Part shown: one piece after another, positions 21,923 to 31,350 of the stretch | Layout of the letters: each line of letters starts with the position of its first letter | Position numbering within the stretch: the first letter of the stretch is position 1 | Notes under the pieces: model-generated | The model's input: only the letters and a program-made list of their open reading frames with translations | Databases searched by the model: none | Told to the model about the DNA's origin: nothing | Source: Ichthyophis bannanicus | Lineage: Eukaryota; Chordata; Amphibia; Gymnophiona; Ichthyophiidae | Assembly (NCBI GenBank): GCA_033557465.1 | Contig: CM066033.1 | Coordinates: forward strand, 1,300,135,022-1,300,199,021 | DNA length: 64,000 nt | Reading direction: 5' to 3' | Translations under genes and position numbers: made by a program

Positions 21923-23609
21923 TATATCCCTTTCTAACAGGAATCGGGGTAGAGTATCCCTTTCTTCTTGCTCTTTTCAAAGCGGGATCCGCTTTCTGTT
22001 CCGCTGGGAAGGACGGGAACTTCTTCACTAACTCTGAGGGTACACATGGTAACCCCTCCCCGGCTCCCAATTCTGCCCTCCCTCGGGTCCTGTGTTGCCT
22101 TTCTTGTTTTTTCTGTGCCTTTCCTTTCCTCATCTCCATGGATGGGGTATCAAAAAGGTCAGTCTGTGCGGGCAATGGGTCTATTGCTTCCTCCTCACAT
22201 TCCCTTTCTAGCTCAGGGAAATCTTCCTTAACTCGGGATGGACCTGCCACTTCTTCAGCGGGGTCCTCATCACTATGAGCAGTTCTTGCCTGGGAGCGGG
22301 TAGAGACATAGCCTGTCCTCTCTTCAATACCCTTCTCTATTCCTTGGCAAAATGGGGGCCAATCATTTCCCAAAATGATGTCATATAACAGCTGTGGGAT
22401 TATTGCCACTTTCACCTTCTTTGCTGTTCCTAACCCTTCTATTGTGAGGTCATACACAGGGTAATAGGAGGCCGACCCGTGTACACATTGTACTCTAACT
22501 TGCCCCACTGCTTGCCTCGGCGCTGCTCGGGCTTGTATACTCTGGTCCGCGCCCGAGTCAAGTAGCGCTTGGGCCTTTATGCCCTCTACTTGGACTGGGA
22601 GTAAAAACCCTGCTTGGATCTTTTCTCCCTTACCAGACACCAAAGCAGTACGTAGCATACAGTCCTTTTGGAAATGGCCAAAGTTTCCACACTTAAAACA
22701 TTTTTCCTTCATAGTGGAAAAACTCATGTTTTCACAAGGTGGTTTGCATTGAATGTTCCTATTTACATTACCAGCTTTTGCCATGCCCAGAACGCCGGAT
22801 TTTGAGGTCTTAGCAAATTCAGCCTCAAAATACCGTTCTGTCATGTTGGCAGCCTCATCTGTTGTCTTACAGTTCTGCAACATGAGAAACGTTTTAACTT
22901 CCGCTGGTACAGCTTCGATGTATTGTTCCAACATTACATTATCTATTACAGCCTCTACAGTCTGTTGCTCAGGTTTGAGCCATTTCCAGGCTAACCCTTT
23001 TATCCTATAATACAGGCTTTTAGGGGTTTCTCCAGGCCTTAGCTTTGCCTCCCTAAACCTGCGCCTATAGAATAAAGGGGTGAGCCCCAACCTGTCTCTT
23101 ACAGCATTCTTAACTGCGTCATAATCCAGCGCTAAGGTAGCTGGCATAGACTTGTACGCAGACAAGGCCTCTTCTGATAAAGATATTGCGAACCTTATGG
23201 CCCACTGCTCCCTAGGCAGCTTTGTGGCCTCCGCGATACATTCAAACGCATCCACATAGTCATCCAAGTTGTCAGTAGGAGACAATTGTCCCAGCAAAAG
23301 TGTACCGGTACCATATAGTCCTACCCCGTGGGTATACCCTGGTAAGTCCTTCGCTGGCTCCTGCTGCTGCTTTGCCAAATGTTCTATGAGCGCGTTGACT
23401 GGTCTCAGCTGTTCCTGGAGGACAGTCATCGTCTGGTCCTGGACCCTTCGCGTCATCTCCAGTTGCTTGTCCCATTGCAAAGACATCCACCTCAGCATTT
23501 CTTGAGGGTCCATTTTGGATATCCTGGTATCTGCAAAACACACAAAAAAACCCCAAGTGTGGCCCAAAAAAAAAGAGAGAAAAAAAGTTCCCTTTTTTTT
23601 TTTTCTCAA
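21906..23609 (-). CDS. Gypsy gag-protease polyprotein (open frame, 567 aa)
   Basis: Gag forms the retrotransposon particle and the aspartic protease matures it. The first ~32 residues read through leader sequence; MDPQEMLRWMSLQWDKQL (near residue 33) is a better start. A helical gag core runs to about 290 (NLDDYVDAFECIAEATKLPREQWA, YDAVKNAVRDRLG, LYYRIKGLAWKWLKP). The zinc knuckle CFKCGNFGHFQKDC is near 310, and the protease active site ALLDSGADQS near 350, with ILGNDW after it. The C-terminal spacer is acidic and leads toward integrase, which is offset by one base near 21960. That is either a decay frameshift or a programmed one. No stop codons interrupt it. Confidence 0.92.
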   Translation of the reverse strand: MRKKKKGTFFLSFFLGHTWGFFVCFADTRISKMDPQEMLRWMSLQWDKQLEMTRRVQDQTMTVLQEQLRPVNALIEHLAKQQQEPAKDLPGYTHGVGLYGTGTLLLGQLSPTDNLDDYVDAFECIAEATKLPREQWAIRFAISLSEEALSAYKSMPATLALDYDAVKNAVRDRLGLTPLFYRRRFREAKLRPGETPKSLYYRIKGLAWKWLKPEQQTVEAVIDNVMLEQYIEAVPAEVKTFLMLQNCKTTDEAANMTERYFEAEFAKTSKSGVLGMAKAGNVNRNIQCKPPCENMSFSTMKEKCFKCGNFGHFQKDCMLRTALVSGKGEKIQAGFLLPVQVEGIKAQALLDSGADQSIQARAAPRQAVGQVRVQCVHGSASYYPVYDLTIEGLGTAKKVKVAIIPQLLYDIILGNDWPPFCQGIEKGIEERTGYVSTRSQARTAHSDEDPAEEVAGPSRVKEDFPELERECEEEAIDPLPAQTDLFDTPSMEMRKGKAQKKQERQHRTRGRAELGAGEGLPCVPSELVKKFPSFPAEQKADPALKRARRKGYSTPIPVRKGYIVQGE

Positions 23610-23825
23610 TGCTGTGCACTATCCCTGTGCACTACCCTTTCTCCTCTGTATCCTTCTCCACCCGTGCCTAGCCACAATTACCTGGCACAGTGCAGAGTCA
23701 GGCACTGAGAAAGGGAACTCCCCAGTCTGACCGATCGTCAGCTGAGCTCCGGATCCTTTTGCTCCTGGATGTCAGCTCTTGCCGCAGGAACCTCGTCCTC
23801 TCGGTGTCCTCTAGTCCAGGTAAAA

Positions 23826-23845
23826 ATCCTGCCAACTACGCCATT
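23826..23845 (-). promoter_or_regulatory. Gypsy primer-binding-site region
   Basis: Directly next to the 5' LTR, the minus strand reads aatggcgtagttggcaggat. A TGG start two bases after the LTR is as expected for a tRNA primer site. I cannot name the tRNA from sight. Confidence 0.55.
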
Positions 23846-24997
23846 TGTGACCAACTCCCCTTTGAAACCCCCAGTATCAGTAGGGTTTAAGCGAGTGGTT
23901 TTTCCCCATTGAACAGCTACTTTCACAAATCCTGAAGCAGAGCTTCTTGGGAGATGTAGTCCCTTTGCTGACCAATGAGGAGCAGTTGTGGATTCAAAAG
24001 TGGTTCAAGCAAATAAAGGATTTATTTCCCCTCCCGGGGTAGGATTTTTAACCAGGAAATAAGGTAACACAAAACCAGGTACTTTCTGGTATAAGGACAA
24101 ATTAAAGGTTTTCAACATAAAGGCTTACTTCAGCATAAACACATTAGTTTCCAGCATTTCAAGGTAACAGTTCTGTTTCTTCACAGCTGTATGCTCTTAA
24201 CTCCAAGCAATGCTGCCTTTCCCTTTAAAGCATGAACTCAGCGTAATGATATTATCTCATTAGAAAAAGTTATCGTACAATCCATTACTTCATCCTTAGT
24301 ATTTACATGCTCTGGCTCAATGTCCATTAATTCTTCCTCTGCAACAGGAAATGTTTGTAACTGCAACCCTGGTGCCACGCCTTTCCTTACTGCTCCAGGC
24401 TTCTTGTGATACTCCTTTAAACCTAGCTGGTAGAGGTTTTCTCTGTGGCTTAGAACTGGCTGTAGGTTCCCAACCTGAGCTGTGCACAGAGGCTTTCAAG
24501 TGCCTTCCTGGCTTTCTTTCTTTTCTGTACTCCCCAGAATACGGCAGGTAATCCAGACTGCCTTTGCTGTATCCTTTCCTTGGGGTTTCTGTTCTCTTCC
24601 TGAAGGGAAGCTCCGTTTGACCCTTCCACGGAGACTCTGTCCTTCTCCTTTCACTGCTCCCTTCACTGCAGCTCCCGTAGCCCACCTGGCTGCCTGCTTG
24701 GCTGCTCGTCTCACCTCCTTCACCTCTGCCTACCTCGCCTTCGCCTAACTCCATAGGCTCAACTGTGACCTCTTTATTAGAGTGAATTCTAGGGTAGAGC
24801 TTGACTCCTCCCCCTAACAGGTGTGCTGAATCAACTTGTGACTCATTCTCTAAGTGGTAGCATGGGTGTATCCCTTTCCCTTGTGCTTGGTTTCCGTGGC
24901 AACCAGAAGCCATGTCCTCTTGTTTACATCTCAGCACTGCTCCTGTTTCCTGCTTTTTAGCTTCTTCTACCGGGCTGGAAGGACCCACTATGTCACA
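23846..24997 (-). repeat. Gypsy 5' LTR (right copy)
   Basis: 1152 bases; pairs with 19542-20697. An AATAAA-like motif (gaaataaatcc, minus strand near 24010-24025) lies in the expected polyadenylation part of the LTR. Confidence 0.95.
24317..24988 (-). other. 223-codon open frame inside the gypsy LTR (right copy)
   Basis: Same frame as at 20017-20688, with a handful of substitutions and no stop. See that entry for the caveat about purine-rich composition. Confidence 0.35.
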
Positions 24998-25583
24998 CCT
25001 TCCATTGCCCCCATGATTGATTCCACCCCCATTCCTCTCGTGTCCTCCTTCCGGTATCTAGGGGTGATCCTTGACACCACCCTTTCCTTTCAGGACCACA
25101 TCTCCTCCCTTACTAGGCGCTCTTTTGCTATTCTCCGCCAGCTTAGGGCTGTCCGTTCTCTTCTCCCCTTTGGTTCCCTGGTTACTCTCGTTCTCGCTTT
25201 AATTACTAGCTGACTTGATTACTGTAACATTTTTCTGGCCAATCTCCCTAATTACCAACTCCACCGCCTCCAGTTTGTCCAAAATACTGCAGCCCGCCTT
25301 ATCACTTTTGCCCGCCGTTTTGATCACGTTACCCCTATCCTTTTCCATTTGCATTGGTTGCCCCTCCACTTTCGTTTTCACTATAAAATCCTCATTCTCA
25401 CTCATCGTGCCATTCATACTAATAATCCTCTGTACCTGGCTGATCTCGTTTCTCTTCATACTCCATATCGTCAACTTCGTTCCCTCCACGCTAATCGTTT
25501 ATCCTTACCTTCCGCTTCCCATGCACATCTTGAAAAGACTCGTCATTCCGCTTTTTTCTTTCTTGGTCCTTGGTTGTGGAATA
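24998..25583 (+). pseudogene. L2-A reverse transcriptase, C-terminal part
   Basis: Continues the RT of 18764-19541 after the gypsy insertion: SSFRYLGVILDTTLSFQDHI, LRAVRSLLP, LDYCNIFLANLPNYQLHRLQFVQNTAARLI, DHVTPILFHLHWLPLHFR, then LGPWLWN. A stop after ALITS (near 25210) and a frame change show decay. It ends at 'tggaat', the conserved WN before SLP, where CR1-A begins. The next L2 codons (SLP..) are found from 28949. Confidence 0.88.
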
Positions 25584-25656
25584 GAAACATAGAAACATAG
25601 AAATATGACGACAGAAAAAGACCACATGGCCTATCTAGTCTGTCCTTCCATAACAA

Positions 25657-28524
25657 CTACAACAGTCCACTTTTTGCCTTTAGAGATCCTCTGTGTTGGT
25701 CCCATGCTTTCTTGAATTCAGTTACTGTCCTCATCTCTACCACCTCCACTGGGAGACTATTCCACGGATCCACTACTCTTTCCGTAAAGAAATATTTCCG
25801 CATATCACTCCTGAATCTATCTCCCTTCACCCTCATCCCATGTCCCCTCGTAGCAGAACTTGCTTTCAATTGAAAGAGGCTCTCTCCCTGAACATTTATG
25901 CCACGGAGGTATTTAAACATCTCAATCATATCACCTCTATCCCGCCTTTCCTCTAAGGTGTACATATTAAGATCCTTAAGTCTGTCCTCATGTGCTTTAT
26001 AATGAAGCCCATTAATCATTTTGGTAGCAACCCTCTGCACCGACTCCATCCTGTTCACATCCTTTTGAAGGTGCGGTCTCCAGAATTGCACACCATACTC
26101 CAAATGAGGTCGCACCAAAGACTTATACAGAGGCATTATCACCTCCTTTTTTCTGCTAGCCATTCCTCTCCGTATGCACCCAAGCATCCTTCTAGCTTTT
26201 GCTGTCGCCTTTTCCACCTGTTTAGCTACTTTAAGATCATCAGACACAACCACGCCTAGGTCCCGCTCTTCTTTAGTGGACAAAAGTACTTCACCTCCTA
26301 TACTGTATTGCTCCCTTGGATTGCTGCAGCCCAAATGCATGACCTTACATTTTTTAACATTAAATCCCAGCTGCCAAATTCTAGACCATTCTTCAAGCTT
26401 AGCTAGATCCCTCCTCATGTTATCTACCCCTTCCTGGGTGTCTACTCTATTGCAGATTTTGGTATCATCCGCAAAGAGGCAAACCTTACCCGACAGCCCT
26501 TCCGCTATATCACTAACAAAGATGTTAAAAAGAATCGGACCAAGGACAGATCCCTGGGGCACACCACTGGTAACATCCTTCTCCTCAGAGTGAGCTCCAT
26601 TTACTTGTACTCTTTGTCGCCTCCCACCCAACCAATTTCTAACCCATGCAGTAACTTTAGGGTCCATCCCTAGGGTGCTCAGTTTGTTTATAAGTCGCCT
26701 GTGAGGAACAGTGTCAAAGGCTTTACGGAAATCTAAATACACCACATCTAGAGCTCTCCCTCGGTCCAACTCCCTGGTCACCCAGTCAAAAAAATCAATC
26801 AGATTTGTCTGACAAGACCTGCCTCTGGTGAATCCATGCTGCCTCGGATCCTGTAATCCGCTGGACTCCAGAAACCTCACTATTTTCTCTTTCAGCAGCG
26901 TTTCCAATAATTTACTCACCACCGAAGTTAAACTAACCGGCCTGTAGTTTTCAACCACATCCTTACTTCCGCTTTTGTGTAAAGGCACCACATGAGCCTC
27001 TCTCCAGTCCTTTGGCACCACTCCTGACTCCAACGAGGCATTGAAAAGGTCAGTCAGTGGAGCTGCTAGAACGTCCCCAAGTTCCCTCAGTATTCTAGGG
27101 TGTATCCCATCCGGTCCCATTGCTTTGTCTACTTTAAGTTGAGCTAGTTTCTCACGAACACAGTCTTCTGAAAATAGTTCAAGATGTCCCTCGCTTCTGT
27201 TCTTATTTGTGGGTGTTTTCTGAGGTCCTGCTCCTGGTTCTTCATCTGTGAACACAGAACAAAAATATTTGTTAAGCAATTCCGCTTTATCCTTATCAGC
27301 TTCTACATATTCCCCCCCTGCACCCTTGAGTCTGACAATACCACTTTTGCTCTTCCTCTTCTCACTAATATATCTGAAAAATGTCTTATCCCCCCATTTT
27401 ATTGCATTGGCTATTTCCTCCTCCTTTTGAATCTTTGCCTTCTTGACTACTTTGCTAGCTTCTCTAAGTTTTTCCAAATACAGATGCCTGTCTTCTGCTC
27501 TCTGTGATCTCTTGTATTTCATGAAGGCCTCCCTCTTTTTCTTCACTTTTTCAGCTACTTCCTTCGAAAACCATAGCAGTCTCCTGTTCCTTTTGCCTTT
27601 ATTTACCATTTTAACAAAAAGGTTGGTTGCCCTTAAAATACCCCCTTTCAGTTTCGCCCACTGTTTTTCTACATCCCCCAGCTGTTCCCATCCCACTAAC
27701 GACTCCCTGAGGTATTGGCCCATCTTCGCAAAGTTAGTCTTCCTAAAGTCTAAGATCCTCACCTTGGAATGGATTCTAACAGCCCTAGTCCTAATACTGA
27801 ACCACACCATCTGGTGATCACTGGATGCAAAATGATCTCCCACTACAACATCAGAAACACTTTCACCATTGGTAAGCACCAAGTCCAGTATGGCCCCGTC
27901 ACGTGTGGGGTCTGTTACCAATTGCCTGAATAGTTCTCCCTGTAGAGAATCCAGGATCTCCTTACTTCTAGATGATACTGCAGCAGGAATGTGCCAATCA
28001 ACATCTGGCATATTGAAATCTCCTATCAGTAGCACTTCCCCTTTCCTAGCAATGCTGCGTATGTCTTCAATTAACTCTCTGTCCACCTCTTCCTCTTGTG
28101 AGGGAGGTCTGTATATCACTCCAATGCAAATAGATTTCTCTTTCCCTCTTTCTAGTTTAACCCACAATGCCTCCTCTCTCCCTTTTAAGCTCTGTAATTC
28201 CAAAGCTTTAATAGTAGTTTTTACATATAGTGCCACTCCTCCTCCTCTTCTTCCTACCCTGTCCTTCCTGAATAAAGTATAGCCAGGTATAGTTACATCC
28301 CAGTCATTGTTTTCTGTGAACCATGTTTCTGTAACTGCCACTAAATCCAAGTCAGCCACTCCCACCAAAGCTTCAACCTCAGGGATCTTATTTCCCATGC
28401 TACGGGCATTAATACATACTGCTTTCCATATGTTACCCCTGTTACCCATTTCCATAAAGGTATTTAATGTATCACCTACCTGGGGGCTTTCACTTACCTG
28501 GGGGCTTTCTTCACCCATCCCCAA
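25657..28524 (-). CDS. CR1 ORF2: endonuclease-reverse transcriptase, intact (955 aa)
   Basis: Full-length CR1 replicase. The endonuclease occupies about residues 35-255: CINARSM, TETWFTENNDWDV with the catalytic Glu, RRGGGVALYVK, GVIYRPPS, GDFNMPDVDWH, ILDLVLTN and SSDHQMVWF with the catalytic His. The RT occupies about 470-760: KAMGPDGIHPRILREL, DWREAHVVPLHKSG, NYRPVSLTSVVSKLLE, QHGFTRGRSC, YLDFRKAFDTVPH (catalytic Asp), [16 protein letters not shown] and VCLFADDTKI (FADD, catalytic Asp pair). The C-terminal domain has RPHLEYGVQFW, YTLEERRDRGDMIEMFKYL and VVDPWNSLPVEVV. All key residues are present and no stop occurs over 955 codons, so the copy is recent or from an active lineage. ORF1 and the promoter are lost, so it cannot be autonomous as it stands. 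Confidence 0.96.
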   Translation of the reverse strand: MGMGEESPQVSESPQVGDTLNTFMEMGNRGNIWKAVCINARSMGNKIPEVEALVGVADLDLVAVTETWFTENNDWDVTIPGYTLFRKDRVGRRGGGVALYVKTTIKALELQSLKGREEALWVKLERGKEKSICIGVIYRPPSQEEEVDRELIEDIRSIARKGEVLLIGDFNMPDVDWHIPAAVSSRSKEILDSLQGELFRQLVTDPTRDGAILDLVLTNGESVSDVVVGDHFASSDHQMVWFSIRTRAVRIHSKVRILDFRKTNFAKMGQYLRESLVGWEQLGDVEKQWAKLKGGILRATNLFVKMVNKGKRNRRLLWFSKEVAEKVKKKREAFMKYKRSQRAEDRHLYLEKLREASKVVKKAKIQKEEEIANAIKWGDKTFFRYISEKRKSKSGIVRLKGAGGEYVEADKDKAELLNKYFCSVFTDEEPGAGPQKTPTNKNRSEGHLELFSEDCVREKLAQLKVDKAMGPDGIHPRILRELGDVLAAPLTDLFNASLESGVVPKDWREAHVVPLHKSGSKDVVENYRPVSLTSVVSKLLETLLKEKIVRFLESSGLQDPRQHGFTRGRSCQTNLIDFFDWVTRELDRGRALDVVYLDFRKAFDTVPHRRLINKLSTLGMDPKVTAWVRNWLGGRRQRVQVNGAHSEEKDVTSGVPQGSVLGPILFNIFVSDIAEGLSGKVCLFADDTKICNRVDTQEGVDNMRRDLAKLEEWSRIWQLGFNVKKCKVMHLGCSNPREQYSIGGEVLLSTKEERDLGVVVSDDLKVAKQVEKATAKARRMLGCIRRGMASRKKEVIMPLYKSLVRPHLEYGVQFWRPHLQKDVNRMESVQRVATKMINGLHYKAHEDRLKDLNMYTLEERRDRGDMIEMFKYLRGINVQGESLFQLKASSATRGHGMRVKGDRFRSDMRKYFFTERVVDPWNSLPVEVVEMRTVTEFKKAWDQHRGSLKAKSGLL

Positions 28525-28561
28525 GGAATCTAGTTTAAAGCCCTCTTCAGTAGATTAGCCA

Positions 28562-28948
28562 GTCTACTACCAAAGATGCGTTGACCTCTCTTGGACAGAT
28601 GGATGCCATCTCTGCTTTGCAACCCTTGGAAAAGCATCCCATGGTCTAGGAAACCAAAACGCTCTCGATGACACCATCCACGCAGCCATGCATTGTCTCC
28701 AGGATGCGAGCCTCTCTGCCTTGGCCTTTACCCTCAACAGGGAGGATTGAAGAGAACACCACCTGTGCACCTAACTGCTTCACCCTCTGTCCCAGAGCCA
28801 TGAAGTCACTTTTGATACGTTCCGAGGTATACCTGGCAGTATCATTTGTTCCTAACATGGATTAGCAACATTGTGTAATAGTCTGTGGGCTTGATGAGTC
28901 TCGGCAAACTCTCCGTAACATCTTGGATTTTGGCACCAGGCAGACAGC
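28562..28948 (-). pseudogene. CR1-A ORF1, C-terminal remnant (SGNH esterase-like)
   Basis: Minus-strand sequence upstream of ORF2 with MLGTNDTARYTSERIKSDFMALGQRVKQLGAQVVFSSILPV, the GTND block of the SGNH hydrolase-like domain known from CR1 ORF1 proteins. The N-terminal part, including the GDS block, is missing because the element is truncated. Stops occur toward 28650. Confidence 0.7.
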
Positions 28949-29337
28949 ACTACCTCCGTCTCTCCGATTGGAACCCTCCTATTCCCAGTTTAAAGCTTTA
29001 CTTAAAACCCACCTGTTTCAACAAGCATTTGACCTTCCCCCTGATCCTCCTCCCTGAAGCTGCCACAGGTTGTTTGGTTCACCCCAGCCGCATCTTGTCC
29101 TGTCCTCCCTTTGTCTGTTTCCTCCCCTGTTTTGTTTGTGTCTGGTTTGGTTTCTATTTTTAAGTGTATGGTCTTTTTATTTTTGTCTTATCCTTTTCTC
29201 TTTCTTTCCTGTCATCTTATGGCATTCCTTTTTCCGTAGTTTGCAGTGTTGACCTTTTTATTTTATTGTACACCACTTAAATGTCTCGGTGTAAGCGGTT
29301 TATCAAGTGTGGAAATAAAGATAAAGATAACGCACCT
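28949..29337 (+). mobile_element. L2-A, 3' end
   Basis: Begins with the L2 C-terminal codons LPPSLRLEPSYSQFKALLKTHLFQQAFD, then a pyrimidine-rich 3' UTR and the usual L2 3' end (ctcggtgtaagcggtttatc) with a short tail of ataaagataaagataac. It completes the L2 whose first parts lie at 17909-19541 and 24998-25583. Confidence 0.88.
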
Positions 29338-29661
29338 AGATGGTGTCTGTTAGGGGTGTTCCGAGGTGGAGCAGGGGTGGAGGATTGGCTACACAGGTAG
29401 CAGCGATTTTTGTTGCTACCCGCATAGCTCTCTGTGCCTTAAGGATAGGTGAGAAAAAACCTCGCCTATCTTTAAGATGCAGAGGCTATGCGGGTAGCAA
29501 CAAAACAGACCGTGTAGCATCTGCTGCAGTCGGGGCATCTGGGCTAACCCAGATATTCACTTCCGCCAGCGTGGAAGTAAATATCCGAGTTAGGGAGGTT
29601 GGCGGGCAAGCTATGTGCCACAGCGGCGCATAGCCTGCCCACCTCAATATCGGACCCATTA
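29338..29661. mobile_element. Multi-hairpin DNA transposon ('MITE-A'), right piece
   Basis: On the minus strand starts gggtccgatattgaggtggg followed by caggctatgcgccgc, matching the start of the 10049 element. A chain of stem-loops is visible: 29545-29564 with 29573-29592; gggcaagctatg at 29604-29615 with gcatagcctgccc near 29628-29640; gataggtgag with ctcgcctatc near 29444-29470. No coding frame. It borders the L2-A tail on the left and CR1-B on the right. Confidence 0.7.
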
Positions 29662-30807
29662 TCTCCAGGAACTTGTCCAAACCTTTTAAAACCCAGCTAC
29701 ACTAACAGCTTTTACCACATCCTCCGGTAACAAATTCCAGAGTTTGATTATGCACTGAGTGAAAAACTATTTTCTCTTTGTAATCTTAAATGGGTTACAC
29801 TGTAGCTTCATTGCATGTCCTCTATTCTTTCCACTTTTTAATGTTGTAAACAAACAATCAATGTTTACCCGTTCCACTCCATTCATTAATTTATAGATCT
29901 CTATCGTATCTCTCCAAGCCGTCTCTCTTCCAAATTGAAGCGCCCCAACATTTTAAGCCTCTCCTCACAGGGGCATCCTTTCATCCCCTTTACCATTTTT
30001 GTCGCTCTTCTCTGTACCTTTGGTAATTCTGCTGTATCCTTTTTAAGATATGGTGACCAGAATTGCGCACAATATTCAAGGTGCGGTCGCACCATGGAAT
30101 GATACAGAGGCATTATGATGTCATCCTTTGTTGTATTCTCCATTCCTTTCCTTATGATACCCAGCATTCTATTTGCTCTCTTGGCTTCCGCTGCACACTG
30201 GGCGGAGAGTTTCATCATACTATTCATGACGACACCTAAATCATTTTCCTGGGTGATGATTCGTGTAACCATAGTTTGGGTTGTTCTTTCCTAGGTGCAT
30301 AACTTTGCACTTGTCCACATTAAATTTCATCTGCCATTTGGACGTCCCATGGTCCAGTTTATCAAGGTCCTCTTGCAATTTTTCACAATCCTCTTGCGTT
30401 TTAACAACTTTGAATAATTTTGTGCCATCTGCAAATTTGATAACCTCACTCGCTGTTCCCTTTTCCAGGTCATTTATGAATATGTTAAAAAGCAGCGGAC
30501 CCAGCACAGGTCCCAGAGGTACTCCACTATTCACCTTTCTCCATTGAGAAAATTGGCCATTTATCCCTACTCTCTGTTTTCTATCTTTTAACCAATTCTT
30601 GATCCACAGTACTACACTGCCTCCAATGCCATGGTTTTTTAATTTCGCCAAGAGTCTCTCATGAGGAATCTTGTCAAAGGCTTTCTGAAAAACCAGATAC
30701 ACTCTATCAACCGGCTCACCTTTGTCTACCTGTTTATTCACACCTTCAAAATATTATAACAGATAAGTAAGACAAGACTTTCTTGGGCTAAATCCATGTT
30801 GGCACTG
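29662..30807 (-). mobile_element. CR1-B, RT region
   Basis: Minus-strand CR1 of a family different from CR1-A, continuing from the 3' pieces near 12443 and 17787. It carries the 3' half of ORF2 and breaks at about 30807, where another multi-hairpin element is inserted. Confidence 0.88.
29901..30800 (-). pseudogene. CR1-B reverse transcriptase, 3' half
   Basis: Blocks in order on the minus strand: QHGFSPRKSCLTYL (about 30795-30750, followed by a stop), MNKQVDKGEPVDRVYLVFQKAFDKIPHERLL (LD-Asp block changed to VFQKAFD), GVPLGPVLGPLLFNIF, VIKFADGTKLF (FADD changed to FADG, a catalytic Asp lost), NVDKCKVMHLG. After a frame change: NDLGVVMNSMMKLSAQ, RMLGIIRKGMENTT, RPHLEYCAQFW and FNLEERR. Dead: active-site loss, stop and frameshift. 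Confidence 0.88.
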
Positions 30808-31350
30808 GGCCCGATTCAGAGATGCGGGTTGCCGGGCTGCATGTCCTACCAGGACATGCAGCCCCGCAAGTCATCGGGACAGTATTCTCCCTCCTGCTCT
30901 CCCCATATGTCCTGAGTAGGAGGACAGGGAGAGCTGGCAGGGGGTGGGAGGGAGCAGGGTTGGGCAGGGTGGGGGCTTGCCAGCCCGGCAGGATGTACAG
31001 GGCCGATTCTGGTCATGGCCCTGTATATCCTGTCGGGTCAAAGGGGAATAACACCTCAAAGGTGGAATAAGCAGCACTAATCCGGTGATCGGGCCAGGGA
31101 GCCCCCCCCCGGGGCTAGGGGTGGGTGTGGGGGAGGTCCCCACAGTCTAGTCCAGGCCCCGGCTGGCCAGCTGTGGGTTGGGCAGTGAGGAAGAGGGGGG
31201 CCTAAGCTGAAGAGGTCAGGGGCACCTCCGAGGCTGTCCATGGGCCTGATTCTGTGTACCGCAGGAATGTTTAGTTCCCGTGGTCCAGAATCAGGTCCTA
31301 ACGTCCTGTCTTCATCGGGGATGTCTGGACTGTCCCCTCTGTGAATCATG
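30808..31350. mobile_element. Multi-hairpin DNA transposon ('MITE-B')
   Basis: Insertion in CR1-B ORF2 between HGLMGQ and QHGFSPRK. Left end gggcccgattcagag; the right end read on the other strand is catgattcacagag, a decayed inverted repeat. Stem-loops: 30829-30847 with 30851-30869 (18 of 19); 30984-31004 with 31017-31037 (19 of 21); a further pair around 31245 and 31290 (cctgattct / agaatcagg). No coding frame. Very G-rich in the middle (30930-30990). Confidence 0.72.

Larger units (their letters stand above)
19542..24997 (-). mobile_element. Ty3/gypsy LTR retrotransposon, Gmr1-like order, RT-RNaseH missing
   Basis: Complete element in reverse orientation: LTRs at 19542-20697 and 23846-24997, 4-bp target duplication cctt (19538-19541 and 24998-25001), LTR ends TGTGACC..GTCACA. 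On the minus strand the order is gag, protease, integrase, then directly the 3' LTR. No RT or RNase H block is present. Gmr1-type gypsy elements are known to carry integrase upstream of RT, so the simplest reading is a Gmr1-like element that lost everything after integrase. LTRs differ by about 15 substitutions and one 4-base indel by eye, so the insertion is fairly recent. Confidence 0.9.
25584..28948 (-). mobile_element. CR1 LINE ('CR1-A'), 5'-truncated, intact ORF2
   Basis: Minus-strand CR1 inserted into L2-A. Its 3' tail is three copies of an aacatag-type octamer-like repeat (agaaacatagaaacatag at 25584-25602), typical of CR1. It carries a full ORF2 and the distal part of ORF1, and is truncated at its 5' end near 28948, where L2-A resumes with codons for LPPSLRLEPS. 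Confidence 0.93.

Noticed and set aside
19542..24997. Possible endogenous retrovirus with an envelope gene
   Set aside because: No envelope-like frame is present; domain order and zinc knuckle fit a Ty3/gypsy retrotransposon.
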